NCBI RefSeq assembly: GCF_008831285.2
Contig: NC_045148.1
Location: forward strand, 16,470,802 to 16,534,801
Source of the DNA: Nymphaea colorata
Lineage: Eukaryota; Streptophyta; Magnoliopsida; Nymphaeales; Nymphaeaceae
Direction: 5' to 3'
Length of the DNA stretch: 64,000 bases
Shown here: positions 50,561-61,814 of the stretch, one piece after another
Layout of the letters: each line of letters starts with the position of its first letter
Numbering within the stretch: position 1 is the first letter of the stretch
Position numbers and translations under genes: made by a program
The notes under the pieces: model-generated
What the model was told of the DNA's origin: nothing
Database searches by the model: none
The model's input: only the letters and a program-made list of their open reading frames with translations

Positions 50561-53500
50561 CATTTTTTGAATTGAATGTTTCGCTGTTTACGTCCTTCCC
50601 TCGTGTTTGTAATGGCAAGATAATTCTCTCCCTCTTTGTCTCCCCTTCTAAATATCGTCGTTATTCAATCAACCTCAACAACAATAACAGATATAATACA
50701 ATCTTTCACTTTCCACATATTATTACTATTTAAGAATATTTGAACTGCCAAATACACCAGACCAACAGCATTTGGATGCTCTCTATCTAAGGCATATCTC
50801 ATTTTTTTCAAAATTTAAATATATGAAGTAGTAGTTCACATTTCATTCACATTTCATCCTCAAGATTATGTTTCCCACTCAATACTTTAAGCTTTAGGGA
50901 ATTATTCTTTTCTTTCAAGATTTTGTCTACTTAAACAAGATATACGATTGATATGTAATGTTTATTTAATTGTAACTGTAGAAAACACTTTTTCAATATT
51001 TCACCCTTATTAGATATGCATTGTAAGATCCTCAGTTTAAACAAACTGAACATTTTAGTAGTGTAGATCTTAAATCCACATTACAGGTGAAGAAAAACTA
51101 TGGATTTAAGGTGAGATGGAGAATGCCTGACCTTAAATCCATAAATCTGAAATCCTGGTGATATCAGATTACCAATCCACACTGAAACAAACACTTTCTT
51201 CAATCTTGTCAAGATCAAAAGTCTAACAGCCTCTCAACAAGATCAGAGTAAGATATATACACATGGAGTAAACCGTAAAAGAATGCATCTCGAGTAGATG
51301 AATTATGATAAATGACTCTTAGCTATAAGCATATCTAATATCATGCTATAAGGTGAATCGAGTCATGATAGCTACCAAATGAAAAACTTTATGAGAGTGA
51401 CTCAAATTTTTGCTGTGCACGTGAATCAATGCCGCATGCATTCCATTAACAAGACTAACTACATACAAAATAGCACGTGGCAATTGCCGATTGATCGGAA
51501 TTGTTTACGCTTTGTTTGGTTGGAGGGAAAGGGAGAGATGGAAAGGAATGAGAGGAAAAGAGAATGAGAAAGGAATGGAATGGAATGGAAAGGAAAAGAA
51601 AGAAAATAGGCGATTATAAAGTTTGTTTGGATAGAAAAGAAAGGAAAGACTAAAATCATGTTTGTTTGGTGCCCACAAATCGCGAGTGAGTTGCGTGCAC
51701 TACTGTGGTGCATGCAAGAGATGTGCATCCAAGAGAAAAGGTTGGGAGTTGGGGTAATTTAGGATTTTTCAAAAAGAAATATTTTTTTATCCTTTTAACT
51801 TTTCATTACCTTTTTTTTGTCCTTGTAAAAAAAATCCCTTTTTATTGATCATGGGCATTCTAGCCATTTCACCTGGTTGTGCACCAAGAGTGCATAGAAA
51901 CGTGGTTAATGCAGATATTCATGTGCAAATATACATTATATTGGTGAATATGTATTGTATTGAACCTTTGCTAAAGTATATATATACATACCACTTTAAG
52001 AAACAACAATCCTGACTCAGTATTATCCATTTTGTAAAATTATTCACTTCCAATATCAATATTTGGAACATTGGTCTCCAGTGCCCACCCTCCTACCAAA
52101 GGCCAAGAGGTCATCACAAAGAATCAGAGCATTTCATAGTCTTAGATTTGAGATTCTCAGGATTTGAGAACTGTTGATTTAAGATCTGACCCTCCCCAAC
52201 TGATCTTAAATCCAAGCTTCTCTCAATGCAAAAAAGTAAATTAATAATCTTAAGTATGACTTTTAGTTTGATTGATCATGGATCTTTTGTCACATCAGCA
52301 AAAACATGTGACATCGGGATCTACGGATTTCAAATCCAGACTAAAAGAAAGCATCAAACATGTCCACAAATATACCTAACAAAGAAGTTTCATATAACAA
52401 AGAAAACATCAAACATGTTAATGGCAATCTTCACCAGGAAGATCACATAGTTGCATTACCCAGTAGATATTTATGGAGATACAATGCAGGAAGCCAACTA
52501 AAGTTCTTATTAGGGCTGTTCTCGGGTCGAGTTTATGTTTGGATCTAGTGCTCAAATAGATATGGGTATGAGAAGTTCTGATCCAGATCGTTGTACATAT
52601 GATCTACTTGAGCCAGACCTGAGAATTATGGGTCAAGTTTGCTATAAATTTTCTTTGATTTCCAGTGCCCGACTAGGTTAACCTAACATTTATATATTAC
52701 ATGGAAGTTAATGTTGTATAAATTTGCAAGCATCTTACATAATCGACAAAAATTTGCCAGTTATTTGGCCAAATACATATGAACAGCCTACTTTGAAATT
52801 TAACCGACCAATTGAACCGCTGCCTAAATTAGAATGGATGGGATTCAATATGATAATGAGGCAGATAATGTGTCACATCTTAACTCACTCTTTTTACTTA
52901 ACTAGAAAGGGACATTGATATATTATCAGCCGCTACATTAATACGGTCGAGCTATATATATTAGAATCTAAGTCACCGGACTCTTCTATTTTATTGTGGC
53001 ACTGGAGTCTGCATCGAGTCGGGTGCACACCGGACATGGGCGCGGCTTCGACTCACACCCGAAGCCAGTTAAAATGTCATATTACTAAATTATTTATATA
53101 ATATATATTGTTTTGATATTTTCCTATGTAATACAATTATTAAGTATGTTATATACATTAATAATTAAATTGTAATAATATGCTTATTCTGTTATATATA
53201 TAATAAAATTAATAATAATAATAATAAAATACCCTCACCGCACTGCCGCACCTACATTTTTTGAGATGTGCCGTTCCGACACCCGCACCGGCACCGGCAC
53301 CCACACCTTGCACTATGGTGACATAGATTAGAATTTGGATCAATAGGTAGCGCAATAACTCTCCAACCGTTTGAAAACTTAATATCTCATACAATTTCAA
53401 CAATTATGGAACTCGAATCCTTGTGTGATCCCATGCATTCTAAGTTTTGAATCATGGAGCCAACACTAACCATCTGATTGAAGTTTCAGAAGCACTTAAG

Positions 53501-53799
53501 CAGAACATCGTGTAATGGCACTGCAGCAGATCTGTTCATCATTTCTTTGTGCTTGCGGCCGGATTTATTGCCGGAAACCGGTGCCCGCCGTAATTTATAT
53601 TTCTCTCTCAGCCACAGCTCGGAGTCGTCCATCGGCCCGGCGCCTGAGCGAACCGCAGTCGCTGGTGTTCCAAACCGTCCTTGGCAGGCCACAGATCTTT
53701 TGCTGCAAACTGAATACCAGAGACCCTCAAAAATTTGAGCCCACTGCATTCACGTGAACATCCTTGTTATGATGAGAACTCTCATTCAAAACATTCAAT

Positions 53800-53805
<6 letters not shown>
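50561..53805. other. Gene-poor stretch with dispersed repeats
   Basis: Two AAATCC/GGATTT-rich stretches (51050-51200, 52130-52350), a ggaaagg-type low-complexity run (51525-51650), and a GC-arm/AT-core unit at about 52990-53320 (gggtgcacaccgg on the left, caccggcaccggcaccc on the right). GC-rich 53480-53760 is open in several frames on both strands, so none is convincing. Confidence 0.5.

Positions 53806-53866
<61 letters not shown>
53806..53866. repeat. Compound microsatellite (TA)n(GA)n
   Basis: A TA run followed by a GA run, same design as at 26.9 kb, about 130 bp upstream of the small membrane-protein gene. Confidence 0.93.
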
Positions 53867-53868
<2 letters not shown>

Positions 53869-53995
53869 CCCCAACAAGCGGTGACAATCACGAGAATGTC
53901 TCACCAACTATCAAATTCTCATCCCCTTCTTAATATAGCATCGGGTGCTTCCTCATTTCACCACCTAGAGAGAGAGAGAGCTTTAGATCACCAGA

Positions 53996-54711
53996 ATGAG
54001 ACTTCTGGTAGGGCAGTTGCAGGTTGAGTACTCTCTACTGATGCTCCTGTTTGTCGTTACGGCCGTAGTTGGTCTGTGTGCTGCCGGCATGGAAATGAAG
54101 AAGGCAAAGAAGAAGAAAAAGAAGAAGGACACAGGTCTGAGGGAAGAAGAGGTTGGTGGATCTAATTGGGATGCCCTAAAGCGGGTTTTGGCAGAGTCGG
54201 TTCAGTGGGGTCGCGGCGTCAAGTGGGTGAGAGTTGGGGTGGCCGAAGAGCAAGGGGCTGTAGGACAAGGGAGGCTGTTGGAGGAGGCGGAGTACTTGGA
54301 GCAGGGAGAACAGGAGGGCTCGGCGTCGCCATTTTGGCAGCACCGGATTCTCATGGGAGAGCGCTGCGAGCTGCCAAGGTTCAGCGGCCTCATCCTCTAC
54401 GACGAACAGGGGCGGCCAGTTCATGCACTGGACAGGGACACCCGCCATGACCAACAGGTTACTCTGTTCTAGCTCTAGCTTGCATCTGGCTTCAGGATTT
54501 TGTTAAGTTCTAGTCTCTTGATCCGACCTTGGGACGGCATTTGATATGAAGAACATTAGATTCTTTACATGTTCCATAAGATATGATCTGATTTTGCATG
54601 ATTTTGTTTTGAATGTTGCTTTTAGATCTATGTTATATTCAGATTGTTAGATCTAAAAACATGTTTTTGCAGGAGAAATTATCTGCGAGGACTTTGAAAG
54701 ACCTCCTCTGA
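53996..54711 (+). CDS. Small plant-specific single-pass membrane protein
   Basis: Exons 53996-54457 and 54673-54711 join in phase 0 (CAACAG/GTTACT, TTTGCAG/GAGAAA) to 166 aa. An N-terminal hydrophobic segment (about 13-31, YSLLMLLFVVTAVVGLCAA) is a signal anchor, followed by a Lys-rich patch (KKAKKKKKKK). The acidic middle part leads to a conserved-looking C-terminal motif, FWQHRILMGERCELPRFSGL then ILYDEQGRPVH, and the last exon gives EKLSARTLKDLL. I recall uncharacterised plant proteins with this motif and a similar end; the function is unknown. Confidence 0.75.
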
Positions 54712-56330
54712 CCCCTCCCTCTCTCTTGCTCATACAAGGTGCCAGTGAGTTTCAGCTCAAGGAAGCAGCTCAAAAAGGCATTGGTCTTTAGATTAAAGGC
54801 ATTGACCTTCATTATCAGTGTATTAACTTGTAATGTGCAGACATTTTTATTCTGTTTCTGTTTCTTGGAGCACAGTAGATTGCAGAGGATTTCATAATCT
54901 TGCTTTTGTTGGTTTATATAATTCAAATTACAAATCCAAATTATTCATCGCTGCATGAATAAAAAGGGCCGGCATTAGTATAAACATGTATTACCGTAAA
55001 CTTTCTAATTCTACCCAATTAATTCGAAATTTATTAGTTCTGAAGCAATTATATCTAATAGGATATACAAGCCAAAACACTTGATCATTCATACTTCATA
55101 AGCCTAGGAGGTCTGATCGGATCTAATTTTGAACAAGTATCACATATCCGACATCCTTACACTTTGAAAATAGGCTAGATTAGGATCCAAATTTCCGACT
55201 TGGATTGGATTCAGATTGTGAAATAGGATTTCGGAATTGGATTCTGATTCAGATATGACTTTTCTTCATTTGTATTTGAATTTGGATTCAAACCCGAACA
55301 AGTAAAAGCAGATTTAAGTATAAATTTGGTTGGAATTTCTGGAGGCAAGTGTGGAAATGGCCAAAGAAACTCCCTGAAACTCCAATACTCAACCACCCTT
55401 TTGGGATATTAATTCTAACTTCTGCTTCTTTTTTTCTTGTTAACTCCCCAAAGAAATCCCCTACTTGCTATTATGGGTGACTTGTAATCTTTGAGAAGAA
55501 TATTCTTCCTGTTGGTTACAAGATTGAAGAAAACTCCGGCTGAGATGTTGAGTAACTCGACTGCTTCAAGAAAAGGTCTAGATGTTCTTACTTCTCCTTC
55601 TTCCGCTTCCCCAGATTCATTATATTGATTTTCTTGACAGCAAAATTTTTGCTATAATTAAAAAAAAATAGAAAAAAGTTTGCAAATTTAAAGTTTAAGG
55701 CTTTGTAAAATATATGATAAAAATGTTACATGAAACATATGTAAATTGGTAGCATGAAATGAAATCATTGCCAAATTGAGTGCATTTCTTGGCACACCAA
55801 CTTTAACTCGACATCTCAAAAAGTTAAAAGGAGAATAGACAATAGTGCGACAAATTGGTAGCATTTTCTAGATTAAGTGATAGATATTAAATGGAAGCTT
55901 GGATCTTTAGGAGTCATAATTTTTCAGAAGATTCTGCAACCAAACTGTGACGTTTGATTCACAAAAGCCAAAGCAAAGTGTTTCGATTTTTCTGTCAAAA
56001 TAAGTGAAAATTTAGCTTCAATTTTAATGATTTATGCAATCAGCTTGAGCAACTTCGAATGGGATTCATGTATTATTAATTCCTAGGGTGCGTGTTTGAT
56101 TACCTTGAAAAAAGAAAGTGGAATAAAAATGGGAATCTGATCCAAGATCTGCCATGCATTAATTCACCTGTATCTGTTTTAGATTAACAAAAAGTACCAT
56201 CATACTCTTTATTTAATACAAATAAATATAAAAAATAAATAAGAAAATAATGTTAAATAATAATATAAAATAAGACACGGCAACTATGTTGATTTGTTAC
56301 TGGTTCACTTCAAATATGACGATTCAGGTT
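54712..56330. other. Intergenic spacer
   Basis: A possible poly(A) signal AATAAA lies at 54958-54963. The stretch 55090-55400 is rich in ggattcgga/tccgaatcc-like words and resembles 62270-62890. No gene is seen. Confidence 0.45.
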
Positions 56331-56339
56331 GAACAAGGT

Positions 56340-56665
56340 GAGCCGGCATGGAACCGACCTGGCCCTATAAGGAGTCGGGCTCTGGTCGGCCCGACTCCTG
56401 AAATCTAGGATTGGCTTGATTAAATTAATATATATATATATATATATAATATAAAATAATATATAAAATATAATTAATCATAATAAAATATTATAATTAT
56501 ATATAAAAATCAATAAAAATATATATTAAAAAATATTATTGGGCCCACCCAAGCTTAATCAGACCCATCGGACTGGCCCAATAATTGTTTCGACTGGCTT
56601 GGTAGTTGGTACCTTTTTTTTGGGCTCGAGTCGAGTCAGCTACCGGGTACGCCCATCCTTACCTC
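56340..56665. repeat. Fold-back element C: GC-rich arms, AT-rich core
   Basis: The left arm carries gagtcgggctctggtcggcc and the right arm ggctcgagtcgagtcagc. The core 56425-56540 is AT with a TA microsatellite. The ends (aaggtgagccggc, and aaggatgggcgt on the opposite strand) are loosely related to those of elements A and B. Confidence 0.55.
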
Positions 56666-57796
56666 AAACAGGCAGATGCCCCTCCCTTTCACCTGGGATC
56701 CAGGTTGCTTTAAAATTTATAAGAACTTACGGTTACTTCTTGAGAAGTAGTGCACATAAAAATCAAACTAATGACTACCCTTTTACTAGTCTATTAATCC
56801 AACCAACTATACCATGCCCCAACGGATCTATTCGGCTGAGGGAAAGACGGTGTCTTATGCACTAAATTGAGTACTCAGTTCATTTCTTTGCTTAGAAGGC
56901 ACATATTTTCTTGGAATTCTATGATTTTTTTTTTTTTTTGAAATCTACGGTTTGTGCCGTACCTTTAATTGGATATTACTCTTTGAGTACAGACAACGTG
57001 ACATGAGGACAAATAATGGATCGGAGAATGTTGGGAGTTGAGTGAAAAGCTACAAATTTCTGTGAGATGCTTATAACGTATGTTGAAGGAACAAAGTGGT
57101 TGTTTGGACGAAAAGAAGATCGTATTATTGGAACACATGTTCTTCTGACGTGAACAAAGTGTCGTTTTGTTTCAAGAAAATGTTTCACATTTTGTTGATT
57201 TTTAGTTTTATTTTTCTTATTTTGCATTTTATTTGCCTTTGATTTTTTTTATTAAAATTATACAGGATTGATCCTGTACTGAGTAAGAAAAGATTATAAT
57301 TGATTTGATTCACTCGACATCTAAAATCTTTCTAGAAACCGATTTGATAATATAACAATTTCCCTTGATTGCTTCTCTTGCAACGTTGCTTGCTTTCGAT
57401 CAATCCATGAAGAAGAGTGACGGAAACTCCAAGTTTCTCCCCAAGACATCTCCTGAGCATTGAAACTCAAGCAGCGAAGAAATGCCCAAGAACGCTTCTG
57501 CCTTGCCCTGCTGAGAAAAAGCATTCCGCCCTTTTCTTTTGACAGGCCTTCCGGATCATCTTCTTCATGATACAGGATCGTTAAAGTATCCTCCGACAGG
57601 CAAAAGAAGGAAAAGATCTTGATAACAAAACCCAAAATATCAGCAATCTTTCCCAAAAGTATGCTAACTAGCGGCGACAGTGCATGGTTCATCTTCAATG
57701 GCACTTGCTTGGTCGATACAGATGTCGAGTTTTAGGCCGAGATTGGGGCGAACATGGTCACATGGCTCTCGAGTTTCCTAAATTGATGGCGACATC
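56666..57796. other. Region downstream of the MAPKKK gene
   Basis: A minus-strand frame at 57321-57704 (MNHALSPLVSILLGKIADIL and on) is open and starts hydrophobic. It could be an alternative 3' exon of the MAPKKK, reached from a GTAAGT donor within the frame at about 57947-57953. The acceptor lacks a pyrimidine tract, so I do not annotate it. Confidence 0.35.
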
Positions 57797-59188
57797 TCAA
57801 TGCAGAGTGCAGCGCCTGAGAAGATTTTTGCTGATTGGAGAAGATACTTTTGCAATATATATATACATATATACACACTCTCTCACAAACGCACACGTAC
57901 ACGAAAGTTGAACTAAATTTTGTTGAAATTGATCATCTACAGAACTTACATTGTTAATGGAATCAATGGTGCTATTACTCTTACTGCTAATAAACTGATC
58001 ATTATTTTCTCCCTCAACATGATTGAGAGTTACCAAACTGCTCGTATCAACATAGTTAGGAGTTACTGAACTGCTTTCTTCAACTAAGTCTTGATTGACT
58101 TCCCTCCTCGAAGTTGAAGCAATGGGCAGTGCTTCCGAGGACTCCCCACCAGCATTTCGATTCGGCACCGGAAAATTCTCCGGCGTGTTTGTTCTTACGC
58201 GCACCCAACTCTCCCCCAGTGACCAAATTGGCCGCCGCTCTGTCGGAGAAAACAGAGCTCTGAGCCTCTCAGCAGCAGGGGCAGGAATTGCGGCAGAGCT
58301 CGCAATTTCCGTTTGTGATCTCTCAGTTCCAACTGAATTCCAGAGATCGTGATCCAGAATACTCTTTGGAGAGTCCGAGAAGGGTGCGCTCTTGACGGCC
58401 ACGCCTTCGAATTTGCCGACGAAAGGGTGCTGCAGGAGCTGCTCTGCTGTTGGTCTTTCCGCCGGATTCCGGCGAAAGCACCTGCTGAGGAAATCCTTAC
58501 CTTGCTCGGACAAGTTTTCAGGCATTTGCGGCACCATGTCCGTGCACCCAATCCGGTAAAGCGCCGAAACCGGGTCGGCAATGTCCGACCACGGTGGCCG
58601 CCCCGTTGCCATCTCCACTACCGTGCAGCCGAGCGCCCATACGTCGGCCGCACACCCGTGCACCGCCCCCCTGGCCACCTCCGGCGCCATGAACAGCGGA
58701 GTACCCGCAAATCCCCCCGTTGCCCCGTCGCCGTCCACCATTGCCGCGCTCCCGAGATCGCCGATTCGCACATCGCCGTCGCTCCCCATCAACAGGTTGC
58801 TCCCCTTGACGTCGCGGTGCACGACGCCAATCCCATGGAGGTAACACAGCCCCCGAAGCACCGCCGACACATGCCGCCTGATCTCCGGCTCAGAAAGCCG
58901 GCCGCCCTGCCGCCTGATCTCGTCGCAGAGCGTCCCGCCAGGGAAGTACTCCATCAAGATGTTATAGAACCGGCCACCGCCCTCGCAGGTGACGTCAGCA
59001 CCGAGGCACCGGGCAATGTGGGGAGAAGAGAGGGAGGAGAGAATGGAGTATTCTCGTCTCAGCAGCGCGGAGTTAGCAAGCTCCGCAGACTTGACGGCGA
59101 GGACGGCACCAGAGCCATTGAGAGTGGCAAGGGATACGGCGGCGGAGGTGCCCCTGCCTATGGTAGGTCCCCTCGTCCACCCCGCCAT
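57797..59188 (-). CDS. MAPKKK of the plant MEKK-like MAPKKK15-20 group
   Basis: Intronless Ser/Thr kinase resembling MAPKKK17/18, which act in ABA and stress cascades. Numbered from Met 59188, the product is 463 aa. Gly loop IGRGTSAAV (10-18), Lys33, MEYFPGG, HRDVKGSN (124-131), DLG (144-146) in place of DFG, GTPLFMAPE (162-170), and DVWALGCTVVEMATGRPPW. The kinase domain ends near residue 265; the rest is a Ser-rich tail without a domain. An in-frame Met at 59293 adds 35 residues with a Pro run, but a TATA box lies only about 10 bases upstream of it, so transcripts would start inside the extension. Met 59188 also gives the family-like MAGWTRG start. The last 35 or so codons look non-conserved. 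Confidence 0.9.
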   Translation of the reverse strand: MAGWTRGPTIGRGTSAAVSLATLNGSGAVLAVKSAELANSALLRREYSILSSLSSPHIARCLGADVTCEGGGRFYNILMEYFPGGTLCDEIRRQGGRLSEPEIRRHVSAVLRGLCYLHGIGVVHRDVKGSNLLMGSDGDVRIGDLGSAAMVDGDGATGGFAGTPLFMAPEVARGAVHGCAADVWALGCTVVEMATGRPPWSDIADPVSALYRIGCTDMVPQMPENLSEQGKDFLSRCFRRNPAERPTAEQLLQHPFVGKFEGVAVKSAPFSDSPKSILDHDLWNSVGTERSQTEIASSAAIPAPAAERLRALFSPTERRPIWSLGESWVRVRTNTPENFPVPNRNAGGESSEALPIASTSRREVNQDLVEESSSVTPNYVDTSSLVTLNHVEGENNDQFISSKSNSTIDSINNVSSVDDQFQQNLVQLSCTCAFVRECVYMYIYIAKVSSPISKNLLRRCTLH

Positions 59189-59301
59189 GTCGATGGCGGC
59201 GCCGGTGGGCGGTGGCGGTGGTGGTGGCAGCGGCTTCTCGTGCGTGTGCTGGTTGGTGAGAGCTTGGTTTGTGAGGGGAATGGGGAGAGCCACCGGTGGA
59301 G

Positions 59302-59308
59302 TTTTATA
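59302..59308 (-). promoter_or_regulatory. TATA box of the MAPKKK gene
   Basis: Minus strand TATAAAA. A start about 30 bases downstream (near 59275) would exclude the Met at 59293 and leave a leader of about 90 bases before Met 59188. Confidence 0.6.
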
Positions 59309-60037
59309 AAGGAGAAAAATAAGGAGAGAACGCCGGACGGCTTGTTGTAGAGCACCAATAGCTTTCCTCCGCGTGCTTTTAAGTGTAAAGTGGAGATCCC
59401 GGAGTCCTTTAGAGAGAGACGTGTGGTGAAAAGGCGTTTGTTTGGCTGGCCGTCAAAGCAAAGTGCTGTGATCCGTTGGCTTTTGCTTCCGGCCATCTTG
59501 GCTTTTTTTTTTTTTTTAAATAAAAAAAATATTTTTATTTTTAATTAATTTTTTAAAATAACATTTGAAAATATAGAAGTTAGATTGATATATAAACTTC
59601 ACTAACTAGCTATATGTGTGTGAATGGGTGTGTGAGCAGCTAGTTTTCTTTCCTATGAGCTAACACAAATACCAAAATTAAAACAAAACCATTACTAATT
59701 ATACTAAGTTCATACGACATGTCTGTCAATATATATATGTATGTATGTATGATATATAAAAAAAATATATATATATATATATATATAGCGGGATGATACA
59801 GGAATAACGTGGGATGTTGGCATGGATTGTGGTGAAAGGGAAAGGAGGAAATGAAAAGAACGGCAAGTTTTTATTCGCGAAATGTGATTATAGCGAAGTG
59901 TCACATTATATGGGAGGGAAACGCACCCATTTGTGATGGGGAACTTATGGGCCCACCGGCCGGCACGTTGCCAAGAACTCGCACCAAGTATTTGGGGCAA
60001 TATTGCTTCAGCCTTGAGAACTCGAATCTCCTACCTC

Positions 60038-60043
60038 CACGTG
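60038..60043 (-). promoter_or_regulatory. G-box CACGTG upstream of the MAPKKK gene
   Basis: A palindromic CACGTG in the context CTCCACGTGATCC, about 0.85 kb upstream of the start codon. bZIP and bHLH factors bind such sites. Confidence 0.4.
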
Positions 60044-60393
60044 ATCCATCCACATCTTCCCACATGCTCTTGCTTATATTATAATAGTAAAAAGTATAGG
60101 AATTAAAGCATATTCCCCAAGCCCATTTCACACATCAAATATTATTATTTAATTAAATAAAAGGAATTATGTGGACGACATGAAACCATATCTAATTTAA
60201 TACGAAACAAAAACCTTTTTTAGGTAAAAAAAATCGCATAATTTAAAAAAAAAATAGCCTGAGGAGGAGTTGGTAACGAGATGAGTGGGGAAGGAAAGGA
60301 AGGTACAACGGCCTTTTTAGTTGCAACACAGACAGAGTAAGGGGAAGAAGGCGTGTGGAGCGGGGCCCACACCTTCCCTTCCCCTTCTTTCTT

Positions 60394-60435
60394 CCACGTG
60401 TTCGGATCCCAGCCGCTCGCTGACAGCCACGTCAG
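60394..60435 (-). promoter_or_regulatory. ACGT-core pair: CCACGTGT and CCACGTCA
   Basis: An ABRE-like CCACGTGT (60394-60401) and a CCACGTCA (60427-60434) lie within 40 bases, about 1.2 kb upstream of the MAPKKK start, in a GC-richer island. Confidence 0.4.
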
Positions 60436-61162
60436 CTTAGAGAAGCGCCGATTCGCTTCTCTCCGAAGAAATTTTCAATGGTTTTTATAATAATAATAAT
60501 TATTTATATTCGTAGAGGAGGAGGGGACCTGGAATTCTGATGTTTGTAGACATGATGCCCAAAGTAACGTCCGTCTTTTTCAACGTTAGTTTCGATGCCG
60601 GTTTTGAAAAAATCGGGCTGCGCTTTAAAAATTGGATTGGAATTTACGCTGCCGACAAATATAAGATCGTTAATTTTGATGATTTTACAAAATTCCAAAC
60701 CGTGCATTTGGATCTGTTTTTTTTTTTTTTTTTTGTCGACAAGGATGCCTTTTTTCTTAAGGAAGCTTTTGTATTAAAGGGCGGACATGTGTATATTTTT
60801 GGATTCTCATACACATACATGTCACGTTTTTTTTTATGTATAATAAGTTGAATACCGACACTAATGTCCTTCAGAACCCCGGAGGTAGGGAGAATAGAGA
60901 ACCTTTCGATCATTTTTTTTTATCAATAGTGGGTTGTCAATATCTTGCTTACCTGAAAAATGGTTTTTAGTTTGGGAGGCCTAAAGTTTTCACTTTTCAC
61001 TTATTTCGATTCGACTGGGCTTGATTTAAAGAGTGAGATTCCTTTATGAAATTATGAAATTATGAAATTTGAAGGTTACTTTTGGGTTTAGTACAAAAAG
61101 GAAGGTGCCTGTTTAAATGAAATTTACTGAATGTTGCGGTACGACCAGCTTGAACTCACTTG

Positions 61163-61814
61163 TAAGGGTGAATAACGAGTCGAGCTACTTGAGCTAGACT
61201 CGTTAAAGCTCAGCTCGTGAGCGAGTTCGGGCCGAGTCATTTGCTTAACGAGTTGAGCTCGAGTTCACTATTCAAATAATTGAGTTGAGTTCGGGTTTAA
61301 CACATAAATGTCGAGGTGAGCTGGAGCCTTAATCAAATTGATAGATTTAAACGAGTTTACGAGTTTGTCGAGCCTTAATCGAGCTCGAGCTCAACATGTA
61401 ACGATGAGAGTATCAATTCTATTCAAACGAATTTGTCAAGCTCGAATATCAATTCTATTCAAACGAGTTTGTCGAGCCTTAATTGAGTTCGAGCTCAACA
61501 TCTAACGATGAGAGTATTAATTCTATTCAAACGAGTTTGTCGAGCTTTAATCGAGTTCGAGCTCAAGAGCTCAACATGTAACGATGAGAGTATCGATTCT
61601 ATTCAAATGAGTTTGTCGAGCCTTAATCGAGTTCGAGCTCAACATGTAACGATGAGAGTATCCATTCTATTCAAACGAGTTTGTGGAGTCTTATTCGAGT
61701 TCAGTTCGAGCTCAACACGCAATTGTCGAGCTATTCTCAAGCTCGAGGTTTCATTAGTCGAGCCAAGCTCTAATTGACTGAACTCAGGCTTGACTCGACT
61801 CATGTTCACCTCTA
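61163..61814. repeat. Fold-back element D with internal tandem repeat
   Basis: The left end TAAGGGTGAATAACGAGTCG and the reverse complement of the right end TAGAGGTGAACATGAGTCGA match at most positions. The interior is rich in TCGAG/CTCGA words and holds the 68-bp array listed separately. Confidence 0.7.
61370..61685 (+). repeat. 68-bp tandem array (four full units, one partial)
   Basis: Units at 61370-61437, 61438-61473 (partial, 36 bp), 61474-61541, 61542-61617 (with about 8 extra bases) and 61618-61685. Each starts GAGCcTTAAT, contains acgatgagagtat and ends in ACGAGTTTGT. Open frames across it are repeat artefacts. Confidence 0.92.

Larger units (their letters stand above)
59309..61162. 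other. Upstream region of the MAPKKK gene
   Basis: AT-rich, with a TA/TATG microsatellite at about 59731-59788 and poly-T at 60717-60735. The plus-strand frame at 60540-60851 runs through the poly-T (FFFFFF) and is not credible as a gene. Confidence 0.45.

Noticed and set aside
53478-53757. Overlapping open frames on both strands upstream of the small membrane protein
   Set aside because: Several frames are open at once in a GC-rich patch, none has a recognisable motif, and no splice partner was found.
57321-57704. Separate small membrane-protein gene downstream of the MAPKKK
   Set aside because: Only the first 35 residues are hydrophobic, the rest looks random, and neither a promoter nor a good acceptor is evident; kept only as a possible alternative exon.
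58349-59350. 333-codon plus-strand frame opposite the MAPKKK
   Set aside because: It is antisense to a GC-rich kinase exon, rich in Arg, Pro and His and without a domain.
61508-61777. 89-codon frame MRVLILFKRVCRAL and on
   Set aside because: It repeats because it is read across the 68-bp tandem array.
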